The notes beneath the pieces are model-generated. The model did no database searches, was not told the origin of the DNA, and saw only the letters and a list, made by a program, of their open reading frames with translations. Below, in pieces: positions 52,940 through 64,000 of a DNA stretch of 64,000 nt. The position numbers were made by a program, and so were the translations under genes. Position 1 is the stretch's first letter, and each line of letters opens with the position of its first letter. This stretch comes from Liolophura sinensis. Lineage: Eukaryota > Mollusca > Polyplacophora > Chitonida > Chitonidae. The stretch is from NCBI RefSeq assembly GCF_032854445.1, contig NC_088296.1:16793485-16857484 (forward strand). The letters run 5' to 3'.

Positions 52940-55075
52940 AGCATAGTCATAATAACAATATACTCTATACAGCGTGAGAGCGCTGAAAGGATTTGGCCTA
53001 TGGACTACCATTAACATACCTTCTTCAGAATGATTCAAGGGCTTTCACAGTATGCTGTCGCTGTCAGTACATGTGCTAATATCTGTTTACGTCAGATCTA
53101 TAACAAGTCGCGTTTCGGAGTAAGTTCTAGGAACTCTGTTGTTAATGTCACGTGATGTATGGCATTTGCAAACAAGTTGAGGCAATGCACACGCGTCAAA
53201 GTTTTTATTTACAAACAATCCGCCCCTGACCGTTACCGGTGGTAGATTCAGGAAAATTCGGAAAAGTAGTGCTGTGGTCATATGATGAAATAGCGCTCAA
53301 TCACAGTGCCGGTAGTCGAGAAATGCTACAGGAGAGAAATACGAGTGAGCATAGAGATAGGATAGAGAGAGGTAAGTTGAGATAGTGAGAAGGAAGAATT
53401 GCAAAGAGAAAAGGACTGATGAGATTCTCTGCATTAAGGCTGCACTAAAAACTGAAACTGTCGAGTAAGCCCCAAAGTTTTTCTTGAACACATAAGTAAA
53501 AGATTACTGCAGTAAGGCAAACAACAACAGCGTGTCAATGACAGTGCCATGGTATTCCACGGAGTTAAGTTGAATGCCTTATGTTAAATTCTTCTCGTAA
53601 TTACTAGATATTGAAAAATATTCGTGAACAGTTCTGTCTCTGGGCTAAGGATGAAGAGCCCGAGGCCGTAGAAAAGAAAATATGATAACGGCCCTGAATA
53701 CAGCTTTTTCGGTCAAGCCTCACAAGTTTTCTTTCATACTCCTGCGGCATCAGCTGGTGCTACCAGGAAAGAATTGTCCATAAAATTGTCCATTCACATA
53801 GTAATGTTCATCATAGGTTAGTGAGGTCATTTACGCTGACATCCGTATATCTCAGGGCTAATTAAACACATTTAAGTGCAAATGGGGAGATATACATGAT
53901 GCTAAAATCTATTCAATTCTCACATGTGACACCCTTTGTCTGTAATTATTATAACAGCAGAGTAGTTATATGCTATAGCAGATGTTTTGGCATGTAGCAT
54001 TAGGATAATAGCTTAAAATTTATAAAAGAGGACTGGCCTTGCACATTGGATTAGACTTCAGATTGATATATGTACAAATGCTGCTCACCTGGAAGTGTTA
54101 CATCCATGAAAATAGCATTTCAGAAATTATAGCTAGGTTTAATTTACTTTGTAAATCGCTATACCATTGTTTATCATATTTTATGCCTCATTTCTTTGGC
54201 TACACTGGATTTAAAAAATAAAACGCATATCAATTTTTTTTCAGTGGCAACACTCATGTTGAACTGATCACTTAGAATATTTCCACTTCAATTGCTGTAC
54301 CATTTTAATGGTAGCATGTGTGTCTATATATCTCTGTACATTAAGTGTGTGATCTGTATTAACTTTCTGACCTTTCTGATCATGGTAATGTAATATCAGC
54401 CTTCATAGTAATACTTCCCATTCACGGCCAGATTCTGGTTCAAATCAAAGTTGATCATTCTAACCTTCATCTGCTCTCATTCTTCTTGATACCTGTCATT
54501 TTGTTAATAATTTCTGTTTTTATGTTTTGTTGCACACATGTTAGTGTCAGACCTTCTGTCTTTTTCTTTGTCTTGTCTAATGTATTGTCAGATGTAAATG
54601 CCATTTGTAATTATCTGTTCAGCATTACACTCAAACTAAAAGCATTCCCAATCTAAAATTTCTTTTTTTCTGCATACAAACGATGGCATACTTAACCATT
54701 TTTTGGTTATAAAATCTGTGTATAATAAGGAAATATAGGTATATATTTACTAGTGTGATTAAAAAACTTTTAAAGTTCATTTAAGCGTGCACATTTACAT
54801 TTAAATCATTTTGTTATTAATTTGATATAAATGTTGAATGGATCAGTACCATACTCGAAGCACCCCTCAGTTTCATACATGGTATGGAGGGATAATACCA
54901 CTTAATGAATGAGAAGGAAATTATAGAATTCACACTAATTTAAGTATTAAGTAAATAGAGTTTAATGTTGGATCAGGACTAAATTGATTTGCTTTCCAGG
55001 TCCTGTCTTAATGTCATGCCAGTGTATTTAAACTATGGACGGCGTCATACTCGCCTGGAATAAGCGTTAATCAGT
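52940..55075. other. No gene recognised
   Basis: AT-rich with no coding-like frame. Confidence 0.5.
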
Positions 55076-55079
55076 CTGG

Positions 55080-55562
55080 ACTGGACACTGGTCACACCAG
55101 GTCGTCGAGCCTTACTCAACAGGATCCAGTACCCCATTACATCTTCCGTTTTTTGGGAAAAACAAATGTAATTCTGTGTATTTTAGGGTATAAATTCTCT
55201 TTTTTATGGCTCCCGGGTGGCCGTTTTGGTGCACAGTTGCACGCTTAGCATTAAAATGCTGGAAATTGTCTAAACTTTGAGGAGGTATGAGCTTTATTGA
55301 TGAAAGTTTGAAATTATTGGCTATAGGTAGTGATGATGACGTGAGTGACGTCCCCTTGGCGTTGCTACGCATAACTTCCAGTTACTGGCATAGAAAGGCC
55401 CAGATTTTGATGGTCAACTTATGTCAACATTTTCATGGCTGCTTTCTCACAGGCTGGGCCAGGTATGCACCAAAGTTTATTGGTCATGGCATGTTTAGGA
55501 CTGAGCTACAGTGACAAACGTTAACATTGTAGGTTATGGGAAATTAATGAGGGTCTGGTTAA
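55080..55562 (+). repeat. Unknown dispersed repeat, copy 2
   Basis: Same landmarks in the same order as copy 1: GTATGAGCTTTATTGATGAA, GACGTCCCCTTGGCGTTGCT, GATTTTGATGGTCA, CACAGGCTGGGCCAGGTA, TTTAGGACTGAGCTACAG. Confidence 0.88.
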
Positions 55563-55569
55563 ACTCTGC

Positions 55570-57120
55570 AACATTCCGCTACGCTCGTAGGAGCTAGCTA
55601 CTTGCATGGCATTTTGACTGGCCATAAATAAAGACTACTGTTTTTGCGGGAAATACAAATTAACGGCTTGGACATCCCTTTATGGTGATATCTATACGAT
55701 ATTTAAAGGATAATATTACTTAGACTTTATTAATATTTTATTTTTAACACTTGAACAATATCTGCTTGCTTTTGTATAATATAACTGGGATACAACATTA
55801 TATGTAAATTGTGATGTACATGTATCCTAGAATGAATTAATAGGGTGTCATATCTAACAAGTTTGAACAACAGGCTTAATTGTTTCTGTTTTACAGTAAT
55901 AAGCTTATCATTTTCATGTATAAATCCACCCAAAGTGTTGTATCTTGCACACTTTTTGCAGCATATAAAATGTTTTAGAAACTGGAACTTATCTTAAGTG
56001 TGAACATGCATTTGTCAGTTGAACCTTGGAAATCATATTGTATCCCAGACTGAATATAAACTGAAAATCCCATTGAAATTTATTTAACTTGTTGATCTAT
56101 AGACTTTTTAATAGCACCATGTACCAACTAATTATTTTCAAAATAAGTTCGTTTGGAATACTGAAGTCACTCAAATAATTTGCTAAATATACACGCATTA
56201 GTGCTCTGTTAATGCTCACATCAAATATATAAAGGCAGCCAGGTCCGAAATAAACTTCCGAGGTAATATCAAAGTGTAACACACATTAAGAGTAAAATAA
56301 TATATTTTATTTACATAAAGCTATTTGGAAGATGAGTTGATGATATATAACTGTTTGTTTGAAGCTGATTAATGCGGTACACACCAATAACATAACATAA
56401 ATATGGTGACTAAAGTATTGTTATGTGTGGTATGTATGAACAAATCAAATGTAAAAGAATATAAACAACATGGAGCATAATCTTCAGTTTTCCTATTTAC
56501 CATTTACACTGTACATCCTAAACATTTTATACATGGATGCTTAAACTAAGTGTGCACTGAAAAAACTTAAATCATGCAATAACACACACAAGGCTTAATA
56601 TTCTGAAACAAACTCAATTTTACCAAAGTCAAAATTCAACATATGTGCAAGGGTTTTACACACTTTAACTTGAATAATCTCCTGTTAACTAATTATATTA
56701 TAACACTCATGGAACCATTGTGTTACTAAGTCCGACTGATAGTATCAGACATATTCTGATCTCATGACTGATTTCAGACATATTATATTCACCCTTCTAT
56801 ACCACGGTGACGGTCACTTCAATATTGAAACAAGACAGTAACTAATTCAAGTGAATCTAGTTCTATCATAATTAAATTTAAATTACCTAGTACATAAAGA
56901 TCATATGATTTGCTGCTAAGATGGAGAACAGTATAAATAAGGTAAGTATAAGGTAAGTATATCTAACAATGGGATATAGAGCTTTAGTAGTGGGACTTGC
57001 AACTTAGCGGATAGCTCCCTTGAGCGCAACGCGTTAGGCTCCGACCACTCCTTAAAATTCAGTAGATCGTGCTATTCCCTTGTCGACGCGCTGATGTGCT
57101 TTCCGCGAGAGATGTAAACA
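55570..57120. other. No gene recognised
   Basis: Very AT-rich with short frames only. Confidence 0.5.
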
Positions 57121-57129
57121 AACGCTCTC

Positions 57130-57605
57130 TGAGTTGGCCACAGACCCCCATTAGTTTTCCATAAGCGACAATGTTAACGTTTAGCGCTATAACTCAGTCC
57201 CAAACATTCCGAGGCCAATAAGCTTTGGTGCATACCTGGCCCAGCCTGTGAGAAAGAAGCCATAAAAATCTTGGCATAGGTTGACCGTCAAAATCTGGGC
57301 CTTTCCATGCCCGTCAGCTGGGAGGGGTGCCTAACAACGCCAAGGGGACGGCACTCGCAACCTCATCACCACCTGTCTCCTTGTGTCCTCTCGCCCAGAA
57401 TTTCACTTTCATCATTAAAACTCATACCTGCCCAAAGCTTAGACAGTTTCCATCATTTTGATACCAAGCATGTAACTGTACACCAAAAACGGCAGGCTGG
57501 CAGCAAAAAAAGACTTCACACCCTAAAATACATAGAACTACAATCGTACAATCCTACTGAAAAATGGAAGTTGTAATGGGGGCTTGTGTCCAGTTTGATA
57601 CATAT
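57130..57605 (-). repeat. Unknown dispersed repeat, copy 3 (inverted)
   Basis: Reverse strand carries GTATGAGTTTTAATGATGAA, CGTCCCCTTGGCGTTGTTAG, GATTTTGACGGTCA, CACAGGCTGGGCCAGGTA, TTTGGGACTGAGTTATAG and TAACATTGTCGCTTATGGAA. Confidence 0.88.
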
Positions 57606-57609
57606 TAGT

Positions 57610-59095
57610 ATACTTTAAATTTCCACGGCGTAGGGTTGAAAGACCAGTTAAACAGGTCCAAATAAACGTTTCCAACCATCTTATCATATTCAGATATGCC
57701 TTTCTAGTTTTACTCACGACTATACCACCCTGGGGAATTTCTAGTTTTAGTGCAAGTTGTCATTTGTAAAATGTGTTTGCCGTCTAATGAATTTCGCTGT
57801 CCTTGAGTGCATTTATAGTTAACGTAAGCATTTAATATCAAGGAAGATTAGAAAACACATAATATGCAACAAAAGAACCTCTTCAATCCAGCTGTTCATT
57901 ACAGTGAACACGGTGGTAAAACTACTTGATACACAAACTTATAATCAGCTAACATGTACATGTAACATTCAGTACTCACCTGATTTGTCTTTAGAACTTT
58001 GTTATGCTTCTGAAATTAAAGACCATACATTACTGTGGGCGTATTTATCAACAAGAGTTAAATTTGAATGTTTGTTAGCGCCAGTTTACAAGATGATATG
58101 CCATGCTAATCACACATTGTGCTGATTTTATAAAACATAAGTGTTCTTCCGTGAACAAGAAGACAAAACATACGTAGTCCCAGGAAATCTAAATCTGATT
58201 TTCTAGTTTTCTACCTGGGTGAAATGTATGAATGAAGACTGGCTGTGATCTTGGCAAAACACGTCTTGACTGCTCGGCTGTCTTGGAGGGAATGGGGCTA
58301 AAACAAAGGGCCGCATGGCAAGGCTGGGGTGTGGAAGTCATGTGACCTCCCACCCCATCTCAGGCCATGGGCACTCCCCCAGTAACAAAGTTAATTGAGA
58401 CAGCAAGTTATCGAGGGGCGGGGTTAACACAATAGTGTACACTACAACTCAGCCCATATCAGGTGGAATGAAATCTTCACTGTGAATATACTGGACACAC
58501 AGACTACCTGACCTACATGTTCTGTGTTCACAGGCTTTAAACTACACTGAGTCACTTCGACGAAATACACAACGTGCGCTTTTGCCGTTAGTACATTTGA
58601 TCGTCCCAAACAATATATTCTGGAATACATCTTCATGAAGACCACTTGGAGGTGTGATCTTTGCCACCTTGGACGAAACAAAATGAAACGTTGGATTGTG
58701 TTTTATCGATTTATACTACATTACAAGCTTTCATCATCAATAAAATGACAGTACCTTTCCTAATTTCATTATGAACTCATGACCGAATAAATCAATCCTT
58801 TGAAGATATAATACATTTTACAGCATTTAACATATATATAATAAGTTTTTGTTTTACGCCTGGATTTTGTCACTTAACTTCACCGATGATTTCAATCATT
58901 GTCTTTTATATCACGCGCAACATTTCATTTCCTGTAGTAATATCGGAGGAGGAGACCTGCAATATAATTGATGATTGAAACGATGCACTATTCTTGCTGT
59001 TTCCAGCGGATACCATCAAGGTGGGGCCATGATCGTGGAAGAGACATGAACGTTTCATTGTTACAACAGATAGCTGGCTTTTTTGCAGGAAATTG
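57610..59095. other. No firm gene; weak exon-like pieces
   Basis: A 30-base minus piece at 57980-58009 has both splice signals (TTAATTTCAG and AATCAG|GTGAGT). A minus frame at about 58550-58665 (VAKITPPSGLHEDVFQNILF...) follows TTCGTCCAAG. Neither can be linked to a gene. Confidence 0.25.
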
Positions 59096-59097
59096 TG

Positions 59098-59213
59098 CTA
59101 CCCTAAGCTCAGGCCTCCTTTCGCAAACGATCCCGTAATGTTCACCAGAAAGAACCCAGCGCCGGAAATATTGTTTTCGCCCAGCTTAACCTGGAAGTTC
59201 TCTTGGGTGTCAT
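59098..59213 (-). CDS. Candidate terminal exon, unknown product
   Basis: The minus-strand acceptor CTATCTCTTTTTAG leads in phase 1 into DTQENFQVKLGENNISGAGF, then FLVNITGSFAKGGLSLG and a stop. Alternating hydrophobic residues and two N-glycosylation sites (NIS, NIT) suggest an extracellular beta-rich piece. Not recognised. No upstream partner was found. Confidence 0.3.
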
Positions 59214-59219
59214 CTAAAA

Positions 59220-60725
59220 AGAGATAGCATAATAAAGGAATAAAATACAACCAACCAACTAAAACAACAGCACAGCGAAGTAAACATTTTACTCGGTGGT
59301 CTCATGTTTAACGTCACCAAAAATTGTCCAATTACCTCTTTCCCAGCCAACAACATTTCATTGCCACAACTCCTCGCAGACATGAGCATGACCATATTCC
59401 GATGTCAGACAGTTTGTGAAGATCATTGACGTATTTAATTCACTTTGTAAACAAATTATTTCCAATACCACGGGTTGTGTAGAGTATGTAGAAAAATTAC
59501 ACTTTCCTTGTTTTTGTCCAAGAAAAACAAAACATGCATTGTACAGTAATATCATAGTCCAAAATTTCAAATCTTATAATTTATGTCCTTACCAGGTGGG
59601 CACTTGACTGTTGCAAGTTATAAAACAAGGCAATGCTCGCGTTGACTCAAACGTACTCGAGCACAATCTCATGATTTTAATACATACCAATGTATTTGTA
59701 TGCACGGCGAAGAAATAAGTAAATATATGAATAAATAAATAAATAAATAAAATGACTTTGATCGATGCGTTAGCTTGGCAACTGTATTGCATAATGGAGT
59801 GCAGAAAAACAAAATATACTGATGGACCCAAAAGCCTTTCGCCCACATACCGTATAAAATGCTGTAAGAGAGCAAGTTAAATAAAGTTGCCTTTATTAAA
59901 GTGAGGGATTCAGCGTTTTCGCCATCAAACATTAACACATTACACTTAATTTTATTTCTTTTTAAATTGTATGTTTTTTGTTTTAATTACTTTCAAGTAT
60001 TAACTTCCACATTTACCTTGCTTTATCGTTCCAATTATATTAAAGTTCGCTATACGCAAAAGTACAAGCCACAATTCAGCCATATTATTCAGCTATTTGC
60101 AACTTTTTTGTAGAACGCTAACACTTAACTTCAAGTTCCTTTAATTTACTCCCTGTGCAAATAGATGATGCAAATGCACTCAGTTGTTGCTGGAAGGAAG
60201 CCAACAGGTGTGTCAAAGTAACACAAAGTCACCTTTGTGTATGATTCCGGATCAGACACGTTGGGGGAGTGGGACGGAAAAGGAGGTACGGAGTGGGGTC
60301 TTCTTGAACTTCTCACAGCACAATACTTTACCCCACGGCTCGGGTAATATTCAAGTCTTTACTAAGAACGTTCGCCTAGTTTACCTGGCAAACATTTCAC
60401 TGGTAACAGACTACAAACTATTGTGTTACCTTTAGGAAATACGTAGTGTACAGTTTCTGTATTACCAAACCCCTAGACATTTATACAAATACATCTCTGC
60501 TCGAATGCGCAATAATCATAATGAATACGTTCCATTTAAATGTTCTTCTCGCACTGTATACATTTCAACATTTTTACCATGATATGTTTGCATCATACAA
60601 GACACTATATTGGGGAGAATACATTTAAATACATCACACAAGAGATATGTCCACAATACTGTTAGTGAGCGTCAATATTTTTAGACATCCATTAGACTCA
60701 TTTTATTATTCGGCGCCTAAGCTCA
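59220..60725. other. No gene recognised
   Basis: Plus and minus frames here overlap each other without domains. A frame at 60184-60435 follows an acceptor-like CCAACAG but has no downstream donor or family. Confidence 0.4.
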
Positions 60726-60729
60726 GTTG

Positions 60730-61170
60730 TCCTGGAAGATTTCGTTGTTTGCAAGATTTCGTAAGGGGATATATTTCAGAAACACCTAGGTTAGAGGCAT
60801 GTCTTTTTTACTACTAACTTGTACTTACACGTGATATACTTACGCTGTGAACAAGTCTCCCCTTTACATTTGAAGAAGTTTTATAACATCCACTTTGAGG
60901 AGTTTCGGCGCATAGGCTGGGTTGTTTAAATGTCATGAATGCCTGGTGTCTGCTAATTAAATACGATGATATTCGACAAATCGTGATTGGGATATGCCCT
61001 CTCAAAACGAACGAACAGTGGCATAAGTAACTTTAAATTTCAAGCAAACAAACAATACTGAACCAATGAAACACAAACTGAGATAAGAAATAAAACGCAC
61101 ACACTTCCTGTCAAGATTTCTTTTTTAGTTTTTGAAACATTGACATGTATACTTAGGGTTTACGTCCGGG
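60730..61170. repeat. Duplicated non-coding block, copy 1
   Basis: Shared with 63285-63620 in the same orientation: GTTAGAGGCATGT, ACTTGTACTTACA(C/T)GT, GAAGTTT, AAATAAAACGCACACA, GATTT(C/T)TTTT(T/C)TAGTTTTT. Confidence 0.75.
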
Positions 61171-61325
61171 TCTATGCTCTATACATCCTCATTAATTAAC
61201 CTAGTACCAATTAAAGCTTACAAGCACATCATAGACTGTTTTCTTTAAGCCGCTTTGCTATCCAGACTACAGACATAAGTGCAGTTTCATAACCGGTCCG
61301 TTCTGTTAAGGCTCAACTCGGTATA

Positions 61326-61590
61326 TTCATTTACTTATTTTATTTTATTGATGTTTTACGCCGTTCTCAAGAATATTTCACTCGTACGACGGGGCCAGCA
61401 TTATAGTGGGAGGAAACCGGACAGGGCCAGGGGAAAACCTACGACTGTCCACAGGTTGCTGCTAGGCTTTCCCATGTAAGGGACGGAGAGGAAGTCAACA
61501 TGAGGAGGACTTTAGACTGACAACGGACGTCAATATCGGCGAGAGGCTGCTAGGTCATTGCGCCTCGTTGGTATGCTAAGCACCACGGCC
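61326..61590 (-). mobile_element. SINE family A, diverged copy
   Basis: Tail TTTATTGATGTTTTACGCCG, then TTTCACTCGTACGACGGGGC and GTGGGAGGAAACCGGACAGG. The tRNA-like head is badly decayed (GGTCATTGCGCCTCG only). Confidence 0.8.
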
Positions 61591-61599
61591 AGTACAGTA

Positions 61600-62065
61600 G
61601 AGCCTTAATGAGGAGTGAGATTAATAAAAATGCATACAACAGTTCAAAGTGACAGAATCTAGTACAAGGGGAAAATGTCTTATAATTTTATCTTTTATAG
61701 TAATATGTTTTAAAATTCATTATTTTAACTCCACCAGCATCTTAAAGAATGTCGTGTTAAATTGATGTTTTATGAGCCTCATTTGGAAAAGAGGTGCCAT
61801 TCTGTAGTTCAGCAGATAAATGGGGTCCTTGTTAGTCCCGGACGGCACATGCTAGTAACACGTCGTTCTAAATACTTGTATAGATGTAACTGAAAACGTA
61901 TAGAACTGAAAGACACTGTATTGCACTAACCTACAAGATTGTCGAGATCGAAATTTAGTTCACCTTAATTCAACGGACAATACAAGATATAATCTTCTTT
62001 AAACCAGTTCATTTATATGTACATTACAAGTGAACTACGTATACTTTCAATGTACCGTGGATATG
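61600..62065. other. No gene recognised
   Basis: AT-rich with no coding-like frame. Confidence 0.5.
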
Positions 62066-62079
62066 GCCAGTAAGAGTGA

Positions 62080-62392
62080 GTGAGTGAGTGAGTAAGTGAG
62101 TGCCTGGTGCTTAAAGTCGTGCTCAACAATTTTCCAGTCATATAACGACGAAGAAATCCTTAGTGTGTATGAAATGTACCTCCTTGTTGCAGGACGGATT
62201 TCCACCGCTCTTTTATTTAGTGCTGCTTCACTGAGACGACTTACCGAAGGTAAGTAAGCCGCCCCGTCCGAGCCATTATACTGATACGGGTCAACCAGTC
62301 GTTGCACTATCCCCTTCATGCTAAACTCCAAGCGAGGAAGTTATAATTTCTTCTTTAAAAGTCTTAGGTATGACTCGACCCAGGATTGATCC
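62080..62392 (+). mobile_element. SINE family B with target-site duplication
   Basis: GTGAGTGAGTGAGTAAGTGA, then a degenerate TTAAAGTCGTGCTCAACAAT, then GTCATATAACGACGAAG, CACTGAGACGACTTACCGAA, GATACGGGTCAACCAGTCGT and ATGACTCGACCCAGGATTGA. The flanks are GCCAGTAAGAGTGA at 62066-62079 and 62393-62406. The tRNA-like end is missing. Confidence 0.93.
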
Positions 62393-62409
62393 GCCAGTAA
62401 GAGTGAACA

Positions 62410-62910
62410 CCTCTTACGTATTACTAAATACGATGACAACACTGCATTTTGAGTGTTTTTACACCAGTGATGTCAAAGAATTACATTTCATGTCACTGGA
62501 TTTGTCTTGCCTAATTCTGCTAGGGGGCGTGTAATTTGCTACTAATAATGCATTTACCTGAACTGTTTTGGGGTATTTTTGTTCATTTAACATGTACTAA
62601 AAACATTTTCCTGCTGCATACTGTGGTGGCTGGGTCAGATAAATATAATGCGTTTGCGCAAGTATATGTAAGATCAGTGCTAGTAGCATTGTGTCAAGCC
62701 CGTTAAAATTTAAAATTGAGTCTCTTCTGTACAGTCTTATTTCGCTAAAACACCCTCCCTTACCTTATCTCACTCTTTGGATTACGCTGATACATTCTTC
62801 CATGGTGATTACTGAATATATAGAAGATATAATCTTCTTGCGACTGTATGTATACCAGAGTTTTGAAGTGTTACAGAAGTTCTGACATAATTGAATTAAG
62901 CCAACATATG
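62410..62910. other. No gene recognised
   Basis: No coding-like frame. Confidence 0.5.
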
Positions 62911-62921
62911 ACCATTTGGTA

Positions 62922-63168
62922 TTTACTTATTTATTTATTTGATTGGTGTTTTACGCCGTACTCAAGAATATTTCACTTATACGACGGCGACCAGCATTAT
63001 GGTGGGTGGAACCTACAACCATCCGCAGGTTGCCGTGGGGCCTTTCCACGTACGGCCGTAGAGGAAGCCAGCATGAGCTGGACTTGAACTTATAGCGACG
63101 GCATTGGTGAGAGACTCCTGGGTCATTGCGCTGCGCTAGCGCGCTAACCAACTGAGCCACGGAGCCCC
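62922..63168 (-). mobile_element. SINE family A, full length with a small internal deletion, with target-site duplication
   Basis: Tail TTTATTTATTTGATTGGTGT and head GGGGCTCCGTGGCTCAGTTG (reverse). The block normally reading AACCGGGCAGAGCCCGGGGG is deleted. The flanks are CCATTTGGTA at 62912-62921 and 63169-63178. Confidence 0.94.
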
Positions 63169-63284
63169 CCATTTGGTACAAATCAAATTAAAATGTTCAG
63201 GATGGAATTTGAAAAAGGGTCATATTTCATCGATATATGGTTGGGATTGTACTTCTCACACGGCGTATAAAGACACCAGAGGAA

Positions 63285-63620
63285 GGATATTTTCGTTGCG
63301 TAAGCGCAGTTGACCTATAGGTCACAGGTGGGAAAATCTCGTGACTTGATATATTACTCGGTTAGAGGCATGTTCATTTTATAACACACATGTACTTACA
63401 TGTAATATACTTTACACCCCATTGAATATGAATAAGTTTGAAAACATCCTGTTCTAGAAGTTTCGGCTTACAGCCTCTTCAAATGGAACGAACAATGACA
63501 TAAGTGTCTTATATTGAACCAGTAAAACACCAACTAAAAACAAGAAATAAAACGCACACAAGATTTTTTTCTAGTTTTTAAAACATGAATATGCACTCTT
63601 AGGTTTTAACGTCGCACATC
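63285..63620. repeat. Duplicated non-coding block, copy 2
   Basis: Partner of 60730-61170, shortened by internal deletions. It ends in a SINE-B-like GTTTTAACGTCGCACATCAA. Confidence 0.75.
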
Positions 63621-63624
63621 AATT

Positions 63625-64000
63625 TTCATCAATAAACCATTTACCGTTAAAAGGGAGTCATGCATTTTCGCTGAATTTTAAAAGATTTACATGACAGATT
63701 AAATATTCAATACAAAACACAAAATGCATATACTCCATTCATGGATCGAGTTTGTCACAGGATGACGTGAGATCTTGTTACATCCACTCTACCTATACGC
63801 AGAATGGGCCTGCCGATATTTGACACAATATGGACTGTCTGTCCTACATCTTAATGTAGGCTCTGCACAGGTATCACAAGTACCCCCACAGAAAGTAATT
63901 CAGGGAACAGGCCAGCCAAATATACATAAATAAACCGACTATGAATTAGGAGTGGAGAGTGATTGGAAGCTACACATGTGTATGGCTGTGCTTTCCCTGT
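63625..64000. other. No gene recognised
   Basis: No coding-like frame to the window end. Confidence 0.5.

Noticed and set aside
57980-58009. 30-base minus-strand micro-exon with both splice signals
   Set aside because: Too short to judge without transcripts and no flanking exons in a matching frame.
58550-58665. Minus-strand frame VAKITPPSGLHEDVFQNILF after TTCGTCCAAG
   Set aside because: Weak acceptor, a competing frame of equal length, no domain and no partner exon.

Overview
This window is animal nuclear DNA. It is intron-rich and AT-rich, with splice signals, microsatellites, several minisatellite and satellite arrays, LINE fragments, and about fifteen copies of one tRNA-derived SINE plus several of a second. 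The two SINE types resemble repeats I associate with lophotrochozoans (molluscs, brachiopods), so a marine lophotrochozoan is my best guess. I cannot name the species. Most long open frames here are chance or repeat-derived. The real genes are split into short exons, which I found from splice signals, matching intron phase and protein motifs.

Layout. 1-3 kb: two plus-strand exons, one Cys-rich and one starting a fibrinogen-related (FReD) domain that runs into a SINE. 5.2-11.3 kb: a region duplicated in tandem. Each copy has a ~85 bp satellite array followed by a ~1.6 kb block carrying a conserved minus-strand terminal exon, and a LINE ORF1 remnant sits between the copies. 11.5-18.5 kb: the best gene, a plus-strand receptor with a signal peptide, three Ig domains, one membrane helix and a cytoplasmic tail with ITIM-like tyrosine motifs. 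All of its extracellular and membrane introns are phase 1. 20.4 kb: a possible first exon of a zinc-binding protein. 22.2-24.4 kb (minus): a decayed transposase-like gene (CACTA/tnp2-like) split by SINEs. 26-39 kb: mostly non-coding, with SINEs and minisatellites. 39.2-44.2 kb: LINE remnants, including an L1-like ORF1 spanning a 200-N gap and endonuclease and reverse-transcriptase fragments in opposite orientations. 47.5-49.4 kb (minus): a second Ig receptor gene with a signal peptide, one V-like Ig domain lacking the usual second cysteine, and two alternative or successive membrane exons. 50-51 kb: an ~86 bp satellite. 52-58 kb: three copies of an unknown dispersed repeat. 60-63.6 kb: a duplicated non-coding block and SINEs.

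Taken together, the window looks like part of an innate-immune or recognition receptor neighbourhood (FReD exon, two IgSF receptors, orphan phase-1 tail exons) that is being reshaped by local duplication and SINE insertion. The immune role is inference. The exon structures are read directly from the sequence but have no transcript support.
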